Both the position numbers and the translations under genes were made by a program. The notes beneath the pieces were generated by a model. It had not been told where the DNA came from. It ran no database searches and worked only from the letters and a program-made list of their open reading frames with translations. From Zanthoxylum bungeanum (Eukaryota > Streptophyta > Magnoliopsida > Sapindales > Rutaceae), in NCBI GenBank assembly GCA_019454045.1, contig SKCR01036778.1, positions 62,001-126,000 on the forward strand: a stretch of DNA of 64,000 nucleotides, given 5' to 3'. Every line of letters starts with the position of its first letter. The first letter of the stretch is position 1. Positions 19,866 through 31,145 of the stretch are shown here, piece after piece.

Positions 19866-21723
19866 TTTGGAAAATTATGACCCATAGCATCACTATTTAT
19901 AAAAGACATTGTGGTTTTTGTACAAATTAACTATGTGACAAAGAAAATTGCTATTTTATCATTTTGTAATTAGATTACTTGGATATATATAAATGATAAA
20001 AGTCTTTATGATTAGTTGTGGATTAATAAGATATGAGACAATATTAATCCACGAACGGTTTAATCATTAAATATCCATAGTCGTAGTATTATCGAGACTG
20101 GATATTGATAATGCAGAATAGACTAGTATTACACTTGTGCGCGTTATGGAAGCTTAACGGCATAGTTCTCATATATTTAAGTATTGGATACTTATGCAAG
20201 TGTGATAAGAGGTTCTGTTAGCCGTTGGACCGGGAACAACTTCGCTCTGGATAGACCCCTCGGAATCCTATTGGTAGTATGACTTTGTGTCTATGGGAAT
20301 CCGAATCAGGGTAGGTATATGTGGTATTAACCTGAGACAAGCATCGCTAAAACTGGCGACAATCAGTATGCTTTGGTTTTGGTCGTCCGGGGCTTTAACA
20401 GGTTATGTGTACACCTCTTCTGGGTTTATTGAGAATCGCAGTGTATTGGTTGTGATGTCAAGATGGAAGTATCACTTTAGTCATATGGAGATGATGATCA
20501 CACATGATACATAACTTGTACTCGTAAATGCTGCAGCTATCGGGATAATATGACTAGGTCATGATTATCAGATTACAGAGACTAGTTGCTAGTGATCTGA
20601 TATATGCTTCGTACAGGGCTGACACAATTCCAGCCCCAGGCCTAGCATGGGACATCAGATACTGGATCGTATTACGCAATACTTAGTATACTACGCCAGA
20701 TACATATTATATATTCCTCGTTGAATATTTCTGGAGAATTAGGTAGGCACGGTGCTTTGCTAAAAGCGAACCATGTCTTATAAATCGGTAAGAATGTGGT
20801 ACGAGGTACGCACGTGTTCGGATAGTCCGATGACCGTATTTACTGCCAACATATCCAGGGATCTCTTGGGTCGCTTCCCAAAGATTCACCGATGACATTT
20901 GACTCGAACAGAATTAATCTGGGATTAATTATGAGAGAGAAAATTAATCTGGGATTAATTATGGCAAGAATTTATCTGGGATAAAATTATAATAGAAGAG
21001 AGAGAGCGATTAATTTGGAATTAATCAATTAAATAATATATTGGATATATTAATTGAAATCAGATTTCAATGTGGAATTAAATTTGGATTTTAATTCGGG
21101 CGAACGAATTAATTTGGAATTAATTCGTAAGCGACTTTCGTAATAATTTTGCTAGGCATTATTATTTAATTAAGTTGAATTTAATTACGTCGCAATGGAA
21201 AATTTGTTTAATCGGATTAAACGAACCTGAGCCCGAAGTGTGTTCTCTAACCCAACTTGAATTTTGAATTTAAGTGGTGTGACCCACTACCTCACATCAA
21301 TTGTCACCAAACTTATTGAAGTAGATGAGAGCATTTAAAGAAACTTGCTCAACACACTTTGTCTTTTTATTTTTTGAAAAGATATACACCTTTTGGAAAG
21401 TCAGCTTGTTAATTAGTTTTAGGAACTAAAAATATCAAAACAACTTCAATCTCTCTCTTTCTCCCTTTGCCGTGAACATGGTTTTTCTTCTCTTTTGACT
21501 TTACTTCAAAAATCAAACAAGCTAGCACTTAAAGAGTCTTGTGAGGTGATAGGGAAACTCACCATTGGGTTTGAAAGATTCAACAAAGCTTGGAGCTTCA
21601 TCAACAAACAAATATTTTTGAAATCACATATATGTTCAATGTAAGTTTTTTCCGCAAACTCACTTGATCATTCACACACAATATCATGACTTAGAGACCT
21701 TGGACATGTCTAGGACACTAACA
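19866..21723 (+). repeat. 3' LTR of copia element C
   Basis: It follows the polypurine tract CCAAGTGGGAGA. The expected TGTTGG start is altered to TTTTGG by a small mutation. The sequence is homologous to the D and E LTRs (for example GACCCATAGC near the start and the TGGATAGACCCCTCGG segment). It contains ATTAATCTGGGATTAATTA-type repeats at about 20915-21060. It ends near ACACTAACA at 21723, where minus-strand integrase sequence begins. Confidence 0.82.
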
Positions 21724-23556
21724 ACCCTATTAAGTATGTGGGCAACAGTAAGTAAAGCGTAACCGCAAAGGTAATTAGGAAGATCTATATAGCGCATCAT
21801 TGATCGCAACATATCAAATCATGTATGATTTCTACGGTCAGACACACCACTGTGTTGAGGTGTTCCTAGTGGGCTATATTGGGCAAGAATTCCATTCTCC
21901 CTTAAATAATTTCTGAATTCTTCACTCATGTATTCACCTCCTGGATCTGATCGAAGGCATTTAATGAATTTACTAGTTTATTTTTCTACTTCATTTCAGA
22001 ATATTTTGAACTTGTCAAATGTTTCCAATTTATATTTCTTCAAATAAACATATCCATATCTAGACTTATCATCCTTGAAAGTCACGAAGTATGTTGAACC
22101 ATCATGAGCTTTATGATTTAATGTATCACACGCATCGCTGTTTATTAGCTCCTATAAATTTCCAACATGGTGTCCAACACCAAGAAATTGGGCCTTTGTC
22201 ATCTTTTCTTTGATACATAACTCACAAATCAGAAAAGAATCTAAGGTAAGATTTTCAATCAAACCACCCTTAACCAGTTTGGTTAGACGTCTAACACCTT
22301 TGTGGCCCAATCTCATATGTCATAATTCAATATTATTTAATTCAGATTTCCTACTTGTATTTTCCTCTACATTAAATAAATCTCTATATGTTTCCAAAAC
22401 ATAGTGACCATTAGATAAAGAACATTCATATTTCAATAAATTATTTTTATGATATAAACATGAAGTTCCATTCTTAATTTTTATTTTATATCCCTCTTTA
22501 TCTAATATTGTCAGTGATATTATTTGTCTAATAAGTGAGGGTATATAATAACAGTCATGTAAATCTATTTTACATCCATTGGAGAGATCTAGAACGACCG
22601 TTCCTTTGGCCTTGACATCCAATGTCTCGCTATTGCCAACTCTAAGCTAGATATCCCATTTATTCAGCCTTTCGTTAACCCGCATGACTTTCATGTAGTT
22701 TCAAATATGAGTAGGACTTCCAGTGTCTAACACCCATCCACTATTTACATCTAAGGCTAATGAGATATCAATAATAGGAAAATAAAAAGCGTACCTGAGG
22801 GTTATGCTTTTCCTTTCAGTTTTGGAAAATCCTTCTTTCAGTTCTGGAAAATCCTTCTTCCAGTGTCCAGACTTCTTGCATTGTAGACATTGATCACGAG
22901 CTACTTGCGATTTTGCACCTTTGCGCTTCCTTGAGTTTTTATTTAAAAACGTCTTCTTTCCCATTTTTATTTTCTTTGACTTCCCAGAAGTCTTTGAAGA
23001 GCCAACTCCACTATGGAAGTACAAAATGAGATTACATTTCTTCAAATCATGTTCCGCCGTGCGTAACATGTTATGATGTTCTTTATAGCTGGCTTACATC
23101 GAGTGCATATGGAAGTTTAACAAAAGTCAGCAAAAGTTCTAGGTATAGAAGATATAATCAAATTACGACCTAGCCTTTCAGCAATCATAATGCCCTATCG
23201 TTCCAAGTATCGGATCTGGTCAATCATGTTCAAAACTTAAATGCTGACAGTTTCTTCATCATTGAGTTCAGCACAGAACAATTCCTTAAACCTCTGATAT
23301 ATTTTGATTTCTTGATTTTCCTTGAACAACTCCTTGAGTGTTCTCATAATACTCCAAGCATATGGTACCTCTATGTACTGTCTCAGCAAATCTGGAACCA
23401 TCGATCCTAAAATGTAGGATTTCACCTTCAGATTATCATCCTTAAATTTTGCAAAAGTTTCCAGCTCTTCAGAAGTGGAGTCAAAATTTATTTCTACAAG
23501 CAATAGATTGATAGTTACATAAGTCAACTTTTCAAACTCCAAGACAAGGCAGATGT
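21724..23556 (-). pseudogene. Ty1/copia gag-protease-integrase fragment G
   Basis: Read on the minus strand from 23556, this fragment shows copia gag (LRQYIEVPYAWSIMRTLKEL, about 23400-23300) and a zinc knuckle CLQCKKSGHWKKDF whose last Cys is Phe (about 22880). It continues with the protease active site WVLDTGSPTHI (about 22710) and the GAG-pre-integrase segment (CYYIPSLIRQIISL, about 22530). The integrase includes HKRVRRLTKL, YGYVYL and LRSDPGGEY, then GTPQHSGVSDRR and LCGYALLTVAHILNRV at the end. The fragment stops at 21724 exactly where the C LTR ends, so C inserted into G's integrase. Several stops and frameshifts are present. The rest of G presumably lies left of the window. Confidence 0.88.
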
Positions 23557-24008
23557 TGATAAGTACGGTTTATACCCACTTATTCCTGCATTCACGGCTT
23601 ACTATTTTGTTAGATTCTATGTCATTTAATGTATTTTGTAGTTTTTTTATGTTTTATTGATATGAAGCATTGAAACATGGATCTTAGGGAAAATAGACTT
23701 GTTTTGGTACCTTACGGACGCATCAAAAGCATGCGGCAAATAAAAATATGCAGAATACACAATCTTGAAATTTTAGCATAAATAAAATTTTAAGTGTTTA
23801 ACAGATTTCAAGAATCTTCAGTTTTCAGAGTTTCAGACGCATAAGGAGTTCAGGACTTCCCAATTAATACATAAGCTCATCTTAAATCCTAAATAGGACG
23901 CTACGACACAACTAAAGAGTCCAAAACATAATTTTGGAGAGATCCGAAGAAAAAGATTAAAGAACGACAAGAAGAGACAAAGGCGGTGACATCCGAAGAT
24001 GAAAGGAT
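23557..24008 (+). repeat. LTR fragment H, left part
   Basis: At 23557 the copia gag homology ends and TGATAAGTACGGTTTATACC begins. This resembles the LTR start shared by the other gypsy LTRs here (TGATGAGCGG..., with a short inverted copy ACCCACTTAT). No coding sequence is seen. The stretch is interrupted by the solo LTR at 24009-26019 and resumes at 26025. Identity is tentative. Confidence 0.45.
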
Positions 24009-26019
24009 TGACCAGTGCTTACACACGCGTATAACGCAAGCACATGTATCATTCAAGTAGTATAAAAAGTATTGATCCCATGAGGACTTAATACCTAAGC
24101 TATTAATTTTATGAGGTCAAATGATTACTAGTATCTAACAGGTTGTTTGATTGATTTGAAATGGTGACGATTCTAAATTTAAAAACAAGTAAATAAAATT
24201 GTTCGAAAGTAGGTTTAAGAAAATTCAATATTAAAAACTATCTAGGGTTGTGAATTTTTCCAACATTATTTAAAGATGAAGTGGTTATCTTATAGTTGGG
24301 TAATATATTGACTTATTAACCTGGAACACTAAATTATGTAAAAGCCTATTCCGATGGTCAATTACAAATACCTAGTATAATCCAATTGAACCATATGTCT
24401 ATGTCAACCAAATTACCTAGATTCATTAAGATTAAGTTCCAACTTGGCTACCCCCGCCCGACAGGTATATTCCTATCCTATAAGGAAATCTATTAAAGGG
24501 TTGTCTATCCTCAAGGAAGATCGTGGGCTATTGAGTCTAAGGTCTTAAACTTAAAATCCCTATGTCTAGTTCATTTCAAGTTTGCCTAGTCAATTTTATT
24601 AGTGGCCAGTTAATAAAAAGCATTAAGATTAAGACTCAATAAATAAATCTTTATATTACCCAAACTATAATCTAACCCTTTATAAACCGGTGATATTAGA
24701 TTTCATCACAACCCTAGATAACTAACTTAGTTACAACTCATAGCTAGGGCTGGTAAAAATTTAAAAGACATAAAATAAAATTACTAAAAAGTAAATGCTG
24801 AATGATAAATGCAATAAAATAAAATGCTAAGGTAAAAGGAATTAACTTCTACTATTTACTATTTAGATATCTCCCATAATATAATATATATACTTGTGAT
24901 AATTTTCCCAACCAGCCATATAGGCGATAACCTGATTAAATCAAATTAAGTCCAACCAGCCATTAAGGCGGTAATATTTGTCCATAATCCAGCCATAAAG
25001 GCGGAACCAAAATAAACCAGCCATAAAATCGGAACCAATACCAACCGACCAATCTTGCGGTATCCTTGATTAGTCAGGTTTAAACCAGATTAAAATGAAT
25101 TACCAACCGACCAATCTGGCGGTATCCTTTTTAAGTCAAATTTTAAATAGTTTATATATTATATTAAAGGGAGATTAATCTAAATAGCAATAGTAAAAGA
25201 ATTACCTTTCACCCTAGCAGGGGGAAGTTACCTCCTCATGGTAAATAGTAAAAACTGTAAAAATAAAGAAAGTAAATTACTATTTTTACAAAACGTAATT
25301 AAAATTTAATGACAAAACTTAAATTAAAGAAACTAGAGAGAAAAACTCCCTATTTACATCAAAGAAATGAGAGAGAATGGTACAACTGAAACAGAAATCT
25401 TGAGCTCAATTTATAGGAATCCGTAGGGTCTGGGCGTCGCGACGCCAAGCCAGCATCGCGACGCGCGTTGATCTTTGACACGTGTTGTTTGGCTTGGCGA
25501 GATCGTGACACGTGGCACTGTTATGTCGGCCGTTGACTTTTTGATGTCGGCAACATGTGATGGCCACACGTGTCCATGTGCATTTTAGCGTGATCCGTTG
25601 AGATTTTGACATGTGGTAGATGCATTTTAGCGTAGATGATGATTGTCGGCATCTTAAGATGATGACACGTGGCATGCGCAAGTTAGCAGATCGGCTATGA
25701 TGGTGACACGTGGCACGGCGCACGTTAGCAAACTCAACTTTTCAGATTCTGACACGTGGACCAGGCGTACGTTAGCAAGGACTCGACGCACGTTAGGGGT
25801 CGCGACGCTAAGGGTTTAAACGTCGCGACGCGGATAAATTACTGAAATACCCTTTTTGCTAATTTCACTGTTTTGCTCCAAATCACCTCCAGAATGTCCT
25901 GAATCTTTATTTATCTACAAAATAACACAAAACACATCAAAATATTCACAAAGCTCAAGAAACTATACAAAATATTAGGTTAAATGAGTGGGAAATAGTG
26001 ATAGATTTACCACTCATTA
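24009..26019 (-). repeat. Solo gypsy LTR with near-perfect target duplication
   Basis: The sequence is homologous to the B and A LTRs over its outer part (TGACCAGTGCTTACACACGCG and the ATCGATCCCATGAGG-type segment) and over the AACCAGCCATATAGGCGG block (about 24910-25110). The minus-strand start reads TAATGAGTGG. There is no internal region on either side. The flanks are AGGAT (24004-24008) and GGGAT (26020-26024), a 5-bp duplication with one change. It probably arose by LTR-LTR recombination. Its U3 part differs from A and B and carries the G-box cluster. Confidence 0.82.
25477..25760. promoter_or_regulatory. Cluster of six ACACGTG (G-box/ABRE-like) motifs in the solo LTR
   Basis: GACACGTG or CACACGTG occurs at about 25477, 25507, 25565, 25664, 25705 and 25751. 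Several extend to GACACGTGGC, the ABRE/G-box core bound by bZIP factors. They sit in imperfect repeats with GCACGTTAGCA. Palindromic GTCGCGAC motifs flank the cluster (about 25435-25470 and 25797-25833). Function is inferred from sequence only. Confidence 0.5.
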
Positions 26020-26024
26020 GGGAT

Positions 26025-26226
26025 TCGATTCAATTTAATCTTTTAGTTTCTTTCCTTAACTTTAATGATTTCTATTAGATTCATGACCATGCTTTCATTG
26101 TTTTATTTTTTGGTCATGAAGTAACTCTATTGTTCTAGAGGATGGTGTAGCCAATGCTTGAACCAATGTATTATTTGTTAAACTAATTGTTATGAAGTTT
26201 TATTTCAATTTATTTATATATTCTTG
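26025..26226 (+). repeat. LTR fragment H, right part
   Basis: This AT-rich noncoding sequence follows the right target duplication of the solo LTR and ends where copia element F begins. It presumably continues 23557-24008. No gene is seen. Confidence 0.4.
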
Positions 26227-27871
26227 TGTTAGGATGTATGCCATAGAGCTACATGTAATGTAAACAACTTTATGTGTTTTGAAATAAAATGATGCATTAT
26301 TCATTTATCAAAATATTTGTTTAATATTCACATATTATAAATTATCTTGAATACCCTAGATTACTTATGTGCCTTCAAACTTAGTGTACGAGTGTCATAC
26401 ACAAGAGGATTTAAGAATGAAGTTAGTAATCTTAAATAGTCCATAGAGAGAAAACGAAACGGGTGGTTTGTTTGTGGTTTATCTGTAGCTGCGGTCCATT
26501 CTATATTTATATGACGACCTTGATCCGGGATCGTCCATGTAGAGACATGATAATGAAGCCACCTTTTATGATGTGATCATATATGACTGGACCCAGATGG
26601 AAATGACATTCTTATAATATTCGTTAAATAAAGAAAGTCATTTCGATCTACTAGATGGTCATATATGGATTGATCTTAATCCTGAGTGTACTACGAACTC
26701 CTGCTTGGCAGCCTATGTCCTTTGATTTACAAAGGTGGGGTTGGTATAACAGTCTCGACCAAAAGCTACGTACTTTGGGGCATGGTCTGTTGTGTAGCTG
26801 GGAACGTTTTACATAGATACGGAGTTCACTCATTCTTGCGAGAAGTAGAGGAGTATCTTTCTTAAGGGTTGATTCGGTACTTGAATGATTAGAGCGCTCA
26901 AGTCTTTCTATTATGAATAGAAAGATTAAAATTCATAATCGTTATAAATAAATCATTCATTAGAGAATCAATAGTACTTAAGGTAAAAATAATTAGAGGG
27001 GTATAACGGACATTATGACCCGACTCTAATTACGAGATACTCGTGAAGGGTCAATTCGTATCTAGTGACTATATCGATGGACACCGACTTGGTTCAGCTT
27101 AAAATATCATATGCGGCAACGAGAGTGCAACTTCAGGTTTTTAGTGGAATAACCATGAGTTATTAATTCAGAATATTTAATTAAGAGCTTAATTAATATT
27201 TCGAGATTATTGAAGCTCGGAACCGTAGGTCCATTTAGTCCCTATGCTAGCTCGATTTACTATAGCGGATTTAATATAATTGGATAGTCTGATTATATAC
27301 TCACAAAGGTATAAATATTATTGATATGATTAATAATATTATTTTATCACACTACAAACTTTATATTAAAAGTTAATATATGGTTTTATTAAATATATGA
27401 TATTTAAACACATGTTATATAATTATATTTAATTATATTAGATATAATTAAATGAAAAGTTAAGTTAGTAATTTCTAAATTTTGGGTTTTGGAAACCCTT
27501 GGATTTAATTTGGAAGTGACAAATTATTAAATGGAATTTAACCTTTTATTTTGTAACATATCTTTAATTATTGTAATTAAATTTGGTGTTGCAAAATTTA
27601 TTAAAAATACTTGTGTGGCCGAATTTTGGAGGTGGTGGAAGAGTTAGGGTTTTGTTTATTTTGTAAAATTAAACTCTAAGTATAAAAAGGAAAATTTGAT
27701 TTTTCTTTTGACTAATGATTTCATTCTCTAACCCTAACCACGTTTTTTCTTCTTCATTATTCTCTCAAAAGTTGAGAAAAACATAACTAAGAAAAAGAAG
27801 AAAAATAAAATCAAAATTTACAAGTGTGTTTAGATTTCTAAAACGTTTAGAGATCATTTTGTGAGTCTTAC
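26227..27871 (+). repeat. 5' LTR of element F, portion before the solo LTR insertion
   Basis: The first kilobase aligns with 36999-37995. A TATA-like TATAAAA lies at 27681-27687. The LTR end cannot be placed because the downstream part (after 31145) has no surviving 3' LTR partner and no clear primer-binding site was recognised. Confidence 0.8.
27867..27871. other. Left target-site duplication (CTTAC) of solo LTR
   Basis: CTTAC directly precedes TGTAACATCC. An identical CTTAC follows GGATGTTACA at 31141-31145. Confidence 0.93.
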
Positions 27872-28277
27872 TGTAACATCCCGGGTTATTTTGACGCGTT
27901 TGCGTGATTATTATTTTGTGAATGTGAAGTATAACATTTTAAAGGATTAATTTTGAGAAACATTAATAACCAAAATTGAGGGGCTGGAGTGAAATTTTCC
28001 AATGAGTATAAATAACCCAAGATATTTTTTTAAGACACGTTTTTTCTTAATTGACTGATTTTTGGGAAGAAGAATCGAGAAAGAGCTGAGAGATCTAGAG
28101 AGGGACCGAGAGAGAGAGATCAGGGAAACTCCGGCGACGTTGGTCGAGACCCTGATCTATGAGATTTATTGTTATTATTTTTTTTCTTTCAACTCTCTGT
28201 TGGAAAAAAACCAAAAAAGTACAAAAAAGAGCTTTAATCAACGAAATTGGGTCAAAAACCAAGATTTTTGGCATTAT

Positions 28278-28420
28278 GCGCCTAAGGCGCGCCTCATTCA
28301 TTGGCATCAGGCGCGCGCCTCATCGCCTAGGCGCGCGCTTGATGCACGTCGCCTCGCCTAGATACCCTCTTGGCGCAATGGCTAGCGCCTCTACCTAGGC
28401 GCGCCTCAGGCGGCGCGCCT
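28278..28420. repeat. GC-rich palindromic block of GCGCCTAGGCGC-type motifs
   Basis: Within otherwise AT-rich sequence this block repeats GGCGCGCCT, CGCCTAGGCGCGC and CGCCTCGCCTAG in both orientations. It includes TTGGCGCAATGGCTAGCGCC, which resembles a tRNA A-box. It could be a small inserted repeat within the LTR. No flanking duplication was recognised. Confidence 0.55.
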
Positions 28421-29410
28421 TTGATAACACTGTCGGTTTTTTATTTTTAAAATGTGGTTTGGGTGTCCAAACGACGAGCCGTCAGTTCCAAAATAAACTA
28501 GACACATAGGAGCCCGACATATAAAACAATTTAGAACCATTGGACTTAATAAGAATTTTTGCCAGAGTTTCGAAGTGGAGTGATCAGCAGGGACTGATCT
28601 GATTCTGTCCCTGCTGAACAGCTGGTAGAAATCAGTTTGTTTACGGAGTTCCGGGAACTGAAATCAGGATCCTTAAAATTTGGGGTATAGTAGACTCATA
28701 GGGGATTCATCCATAAAATTTTCAAGCCCAAAGTCCTTACCAATTGCTCCAAGCAAAATTCCAAATTCTGACCCAAAAACCTGGAAAATTCTGGTTCATA
28801 TATTCTTATAAGTTCATTAAATATTTCTTTGTTCTAACAATCTCTTTATTCTTATAGATCACATGTCATCAATATATGTTTTAAGATCATGTTTTACTTA
28901 TATGCTCTTGTTTGTAAATTAAGTATATTTATTTATTTTTCAATCACAATTTACCTGTGTGTGTGATATTGTCGGAAGTGGTAAGGATTATATAATATTA
29001 TGGATTTAGTATATAATAAAGTATGGCTAGAGTAGAAAGAAGTATGAGAAATGCATATGCGTATTTGTATGTTAAGATTTTCAGCAGTTGAGCAAAATTT
29101 AAGAATGTTTTCAAAGATTCAAAATGTTTTAAAGAAAAGTTTCAATATGCTTTTGAAAGAAACGTATTTAAGAAAATGTTTCATACGGTTTTGAGATTCA
29201 AGCATGATTTTATGTTTTTCGGGCATGAGGGAAAAACTCACCCCAGTATGTAACTTGAGATTCAGTTGGAATTGACGGTTATCATATGGATTCGGGATTT
29301 GACCCATCCCAGCTGTACACTAATTGGAATTGACGGATTTAGACACATGTGCACATGTGGAGGACTGGGGGGACACTCCTAGATCCTCAGCGCTCAGATG
29401 GTACATTCCT

Positions 29411-29510
29411 GGGCGGAGATGCGCCTACGGGCGGAGATACGCCTTCGGGCGGAGATGCGCCTACGGGCGGAGATGCACCTACGGGCGGAGATGCCCCTTC
29501 GGGCGGAGAT
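29411..29510. repeat. 18-bp tandem array, five full units plus a partial
   Basis: Units of GGGCGGAGATGCGCCTAC type start at 29411, 29429, 29447, 29465, 29483 and 29501. Variation is limited to a few positions (GCGCCTAC, ACGCCTTC, GCACCTAC, GCCCCTTC). The length is a multiple of three, so short open frames arise by chance. Confidence 0.9.
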
Positions 29511-31140
29511 TTGGTTTTCAGAAAAAGGATTTCAGATTTCAGATATTAGTTTTTCAGAAAAGGAGTTTTGAGATTTCAGATTTTTAGAAAATAGTTTTCT
29601 AAGATACAGATTTCAGTCTACAAATATAGTTTTCATAGAGATTTTCTGGAAAGAAAAAGTAAAAATAGAGTTTCAGCAAAAAGTTTTCAGAAATGATTTT
29701 CAGAAAAGAATATTTCAGAAAAGGATTTTCAAGCATTATAGAAGCATGGCATGTTAGAGTAGCGCTTAGTTTATAAATCATGCATATAAATCATACATTA
29801 TGGTTATCATTTGAAATGCATATAATGGGCATTAATGCATAATAGCATGATTATATCTATGTGCATAAAATTGATGTTTTTATGTATTGTAAATTTACCT
29901 GGAATGGGTATTTGGTAAGCACTAATGTATCATAACATGATTTCTTATATATATATATATATGTGTGTGAATGACTACAGTGGGATAAACACGGCAAGTT
30001 AAGGTAGAGCATAACATACAGACTATGCATATTGATTATGATTTATGATTGTTATTAGAAGTGCTTAAATGGCATTGATGCATGATAACATGGTTACATT
30101 TAGTTGTATATATGATTGATGATTGTATGCGTTGTATGTTTACATCGAAGAAGCATTTTGTGAAACACGGGGCAATAATAATGTGGTTACGCAAACATGT
30201 ATGCAAGGTTGATAATAGTATGTTAAGCGTTTAATAGAAATAATATTTTATAATGACCGATTTGATGATATTTCAAAATAAAGGAAGAAAGGAAGTTATA
30301 ATAATTACCTAAACCGGATTACTAAAGAGTAAGTAGGAAAGAGGAAAGATAATCAGAGTAACGCAGCGGAAACGTAATAGTACTTAATATAATAAATGGA
30401 ATGATAAAATGTAAGGACTATATTATAGATATGTAAAGTGTAAGTAGGAAACAAGATGTAATTGTGAGTATGATTCAGAAAAAGAAATTAGTAACAAAGT
30501 GATAATGTTTGAACACTGATAAGATTTTTACAGTTCACTCGGAACTGGCAATTATGTGTGATTATAAAAATTGTTTAGATTATTAAAAGACTAAGAAATA
30601 GACTTACTTGTTATCGCTTAAGGAAAGAGCATAGTTACTTACTGAGTTATTATGACTCACACCACAACAGTGTTTGAGTTTTGCAGGTTGGTGACCTGAT
30701 CGGTCGACCACAGACATTAGAGCTTGAGGAGCCGGATAGCAGCGTTGCAGTCAGCCAGTCACCAAGTCTTGGGAAAGTCGAGTCTTGTGTACAGGTTGAG
30801 TTTAAAAGCATTGTATTTGAGTATTGATGAGACGTGCTGAGCACAGATGCTTTTGTTGTAAAAGTTTTTGTATATTCGTATTTTCGGGCACGGAGCCGTG
30901 GTTGTATTATGTCTTTATGTCTGCATCGCATTTTAGTTGGGCCCTTAGATTGTATTGATGTTGAGATGCTGGCCTGAGGCCGAGATTTTATTTTCAAGTT
31001 GTAAATGGATGCTGGCTATAGGCCAGGTTGCATGACGTTACAATTACATCATGCCGAAATTTTTCTAGAATCAGAGGCTTGTGGAGATGGGTATAGCCTG
31101 TTTCCTACCGGTAACATTGCTGCTAAGGAGGGATGTTACA

Positions 31141-31145
31141 CTTAC
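31141..31145. other. Right target-site duplication (CTTAC) of solo LTR
   Basis: This is the identical partner of 27867-27871. Confidence 0.93.

Larger units (their letters stand above)
27872..31140. repeat. 3.27-kb solo LTR with perfect 5-bp duplication
   Basis: The element starts TGTAACATCC and ends GGATGTTACA, a perfect 10-bp terminal inversion with TG...CA ends, and is flanked by identical CTTAC copies. No gag or pol sequence, primer-binding site or polypurine tract is recognisable inside. It therefore looks like a solo LTR from a gypsy element with long LTRs; the TGTAACATCC start and length recall Tekay/Del chromoviruses, but that is tentative. Short open frames in it, including those over the 18-bp repeats, are not supportable genes. 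It contains a GC-rich palindromic block (28278-28420), an 18-bp tandem array (29411-29510) and a TA run near 29946. Confidence 0.85.

Noticed and set aside
28368..28390. Possible tRNA gene (TTGGCGCAATGGCTAGCGCC)
   Set aside because: Only an A-box-like sequence is present. No B box or cloverleaf arms follow.
29324..29587. Repeat-rich open frames over the 18-bp array
   Set aside because: They are a by-product of an 18-bp period, lie in a noncoding LTR and have no homology that I recognise.
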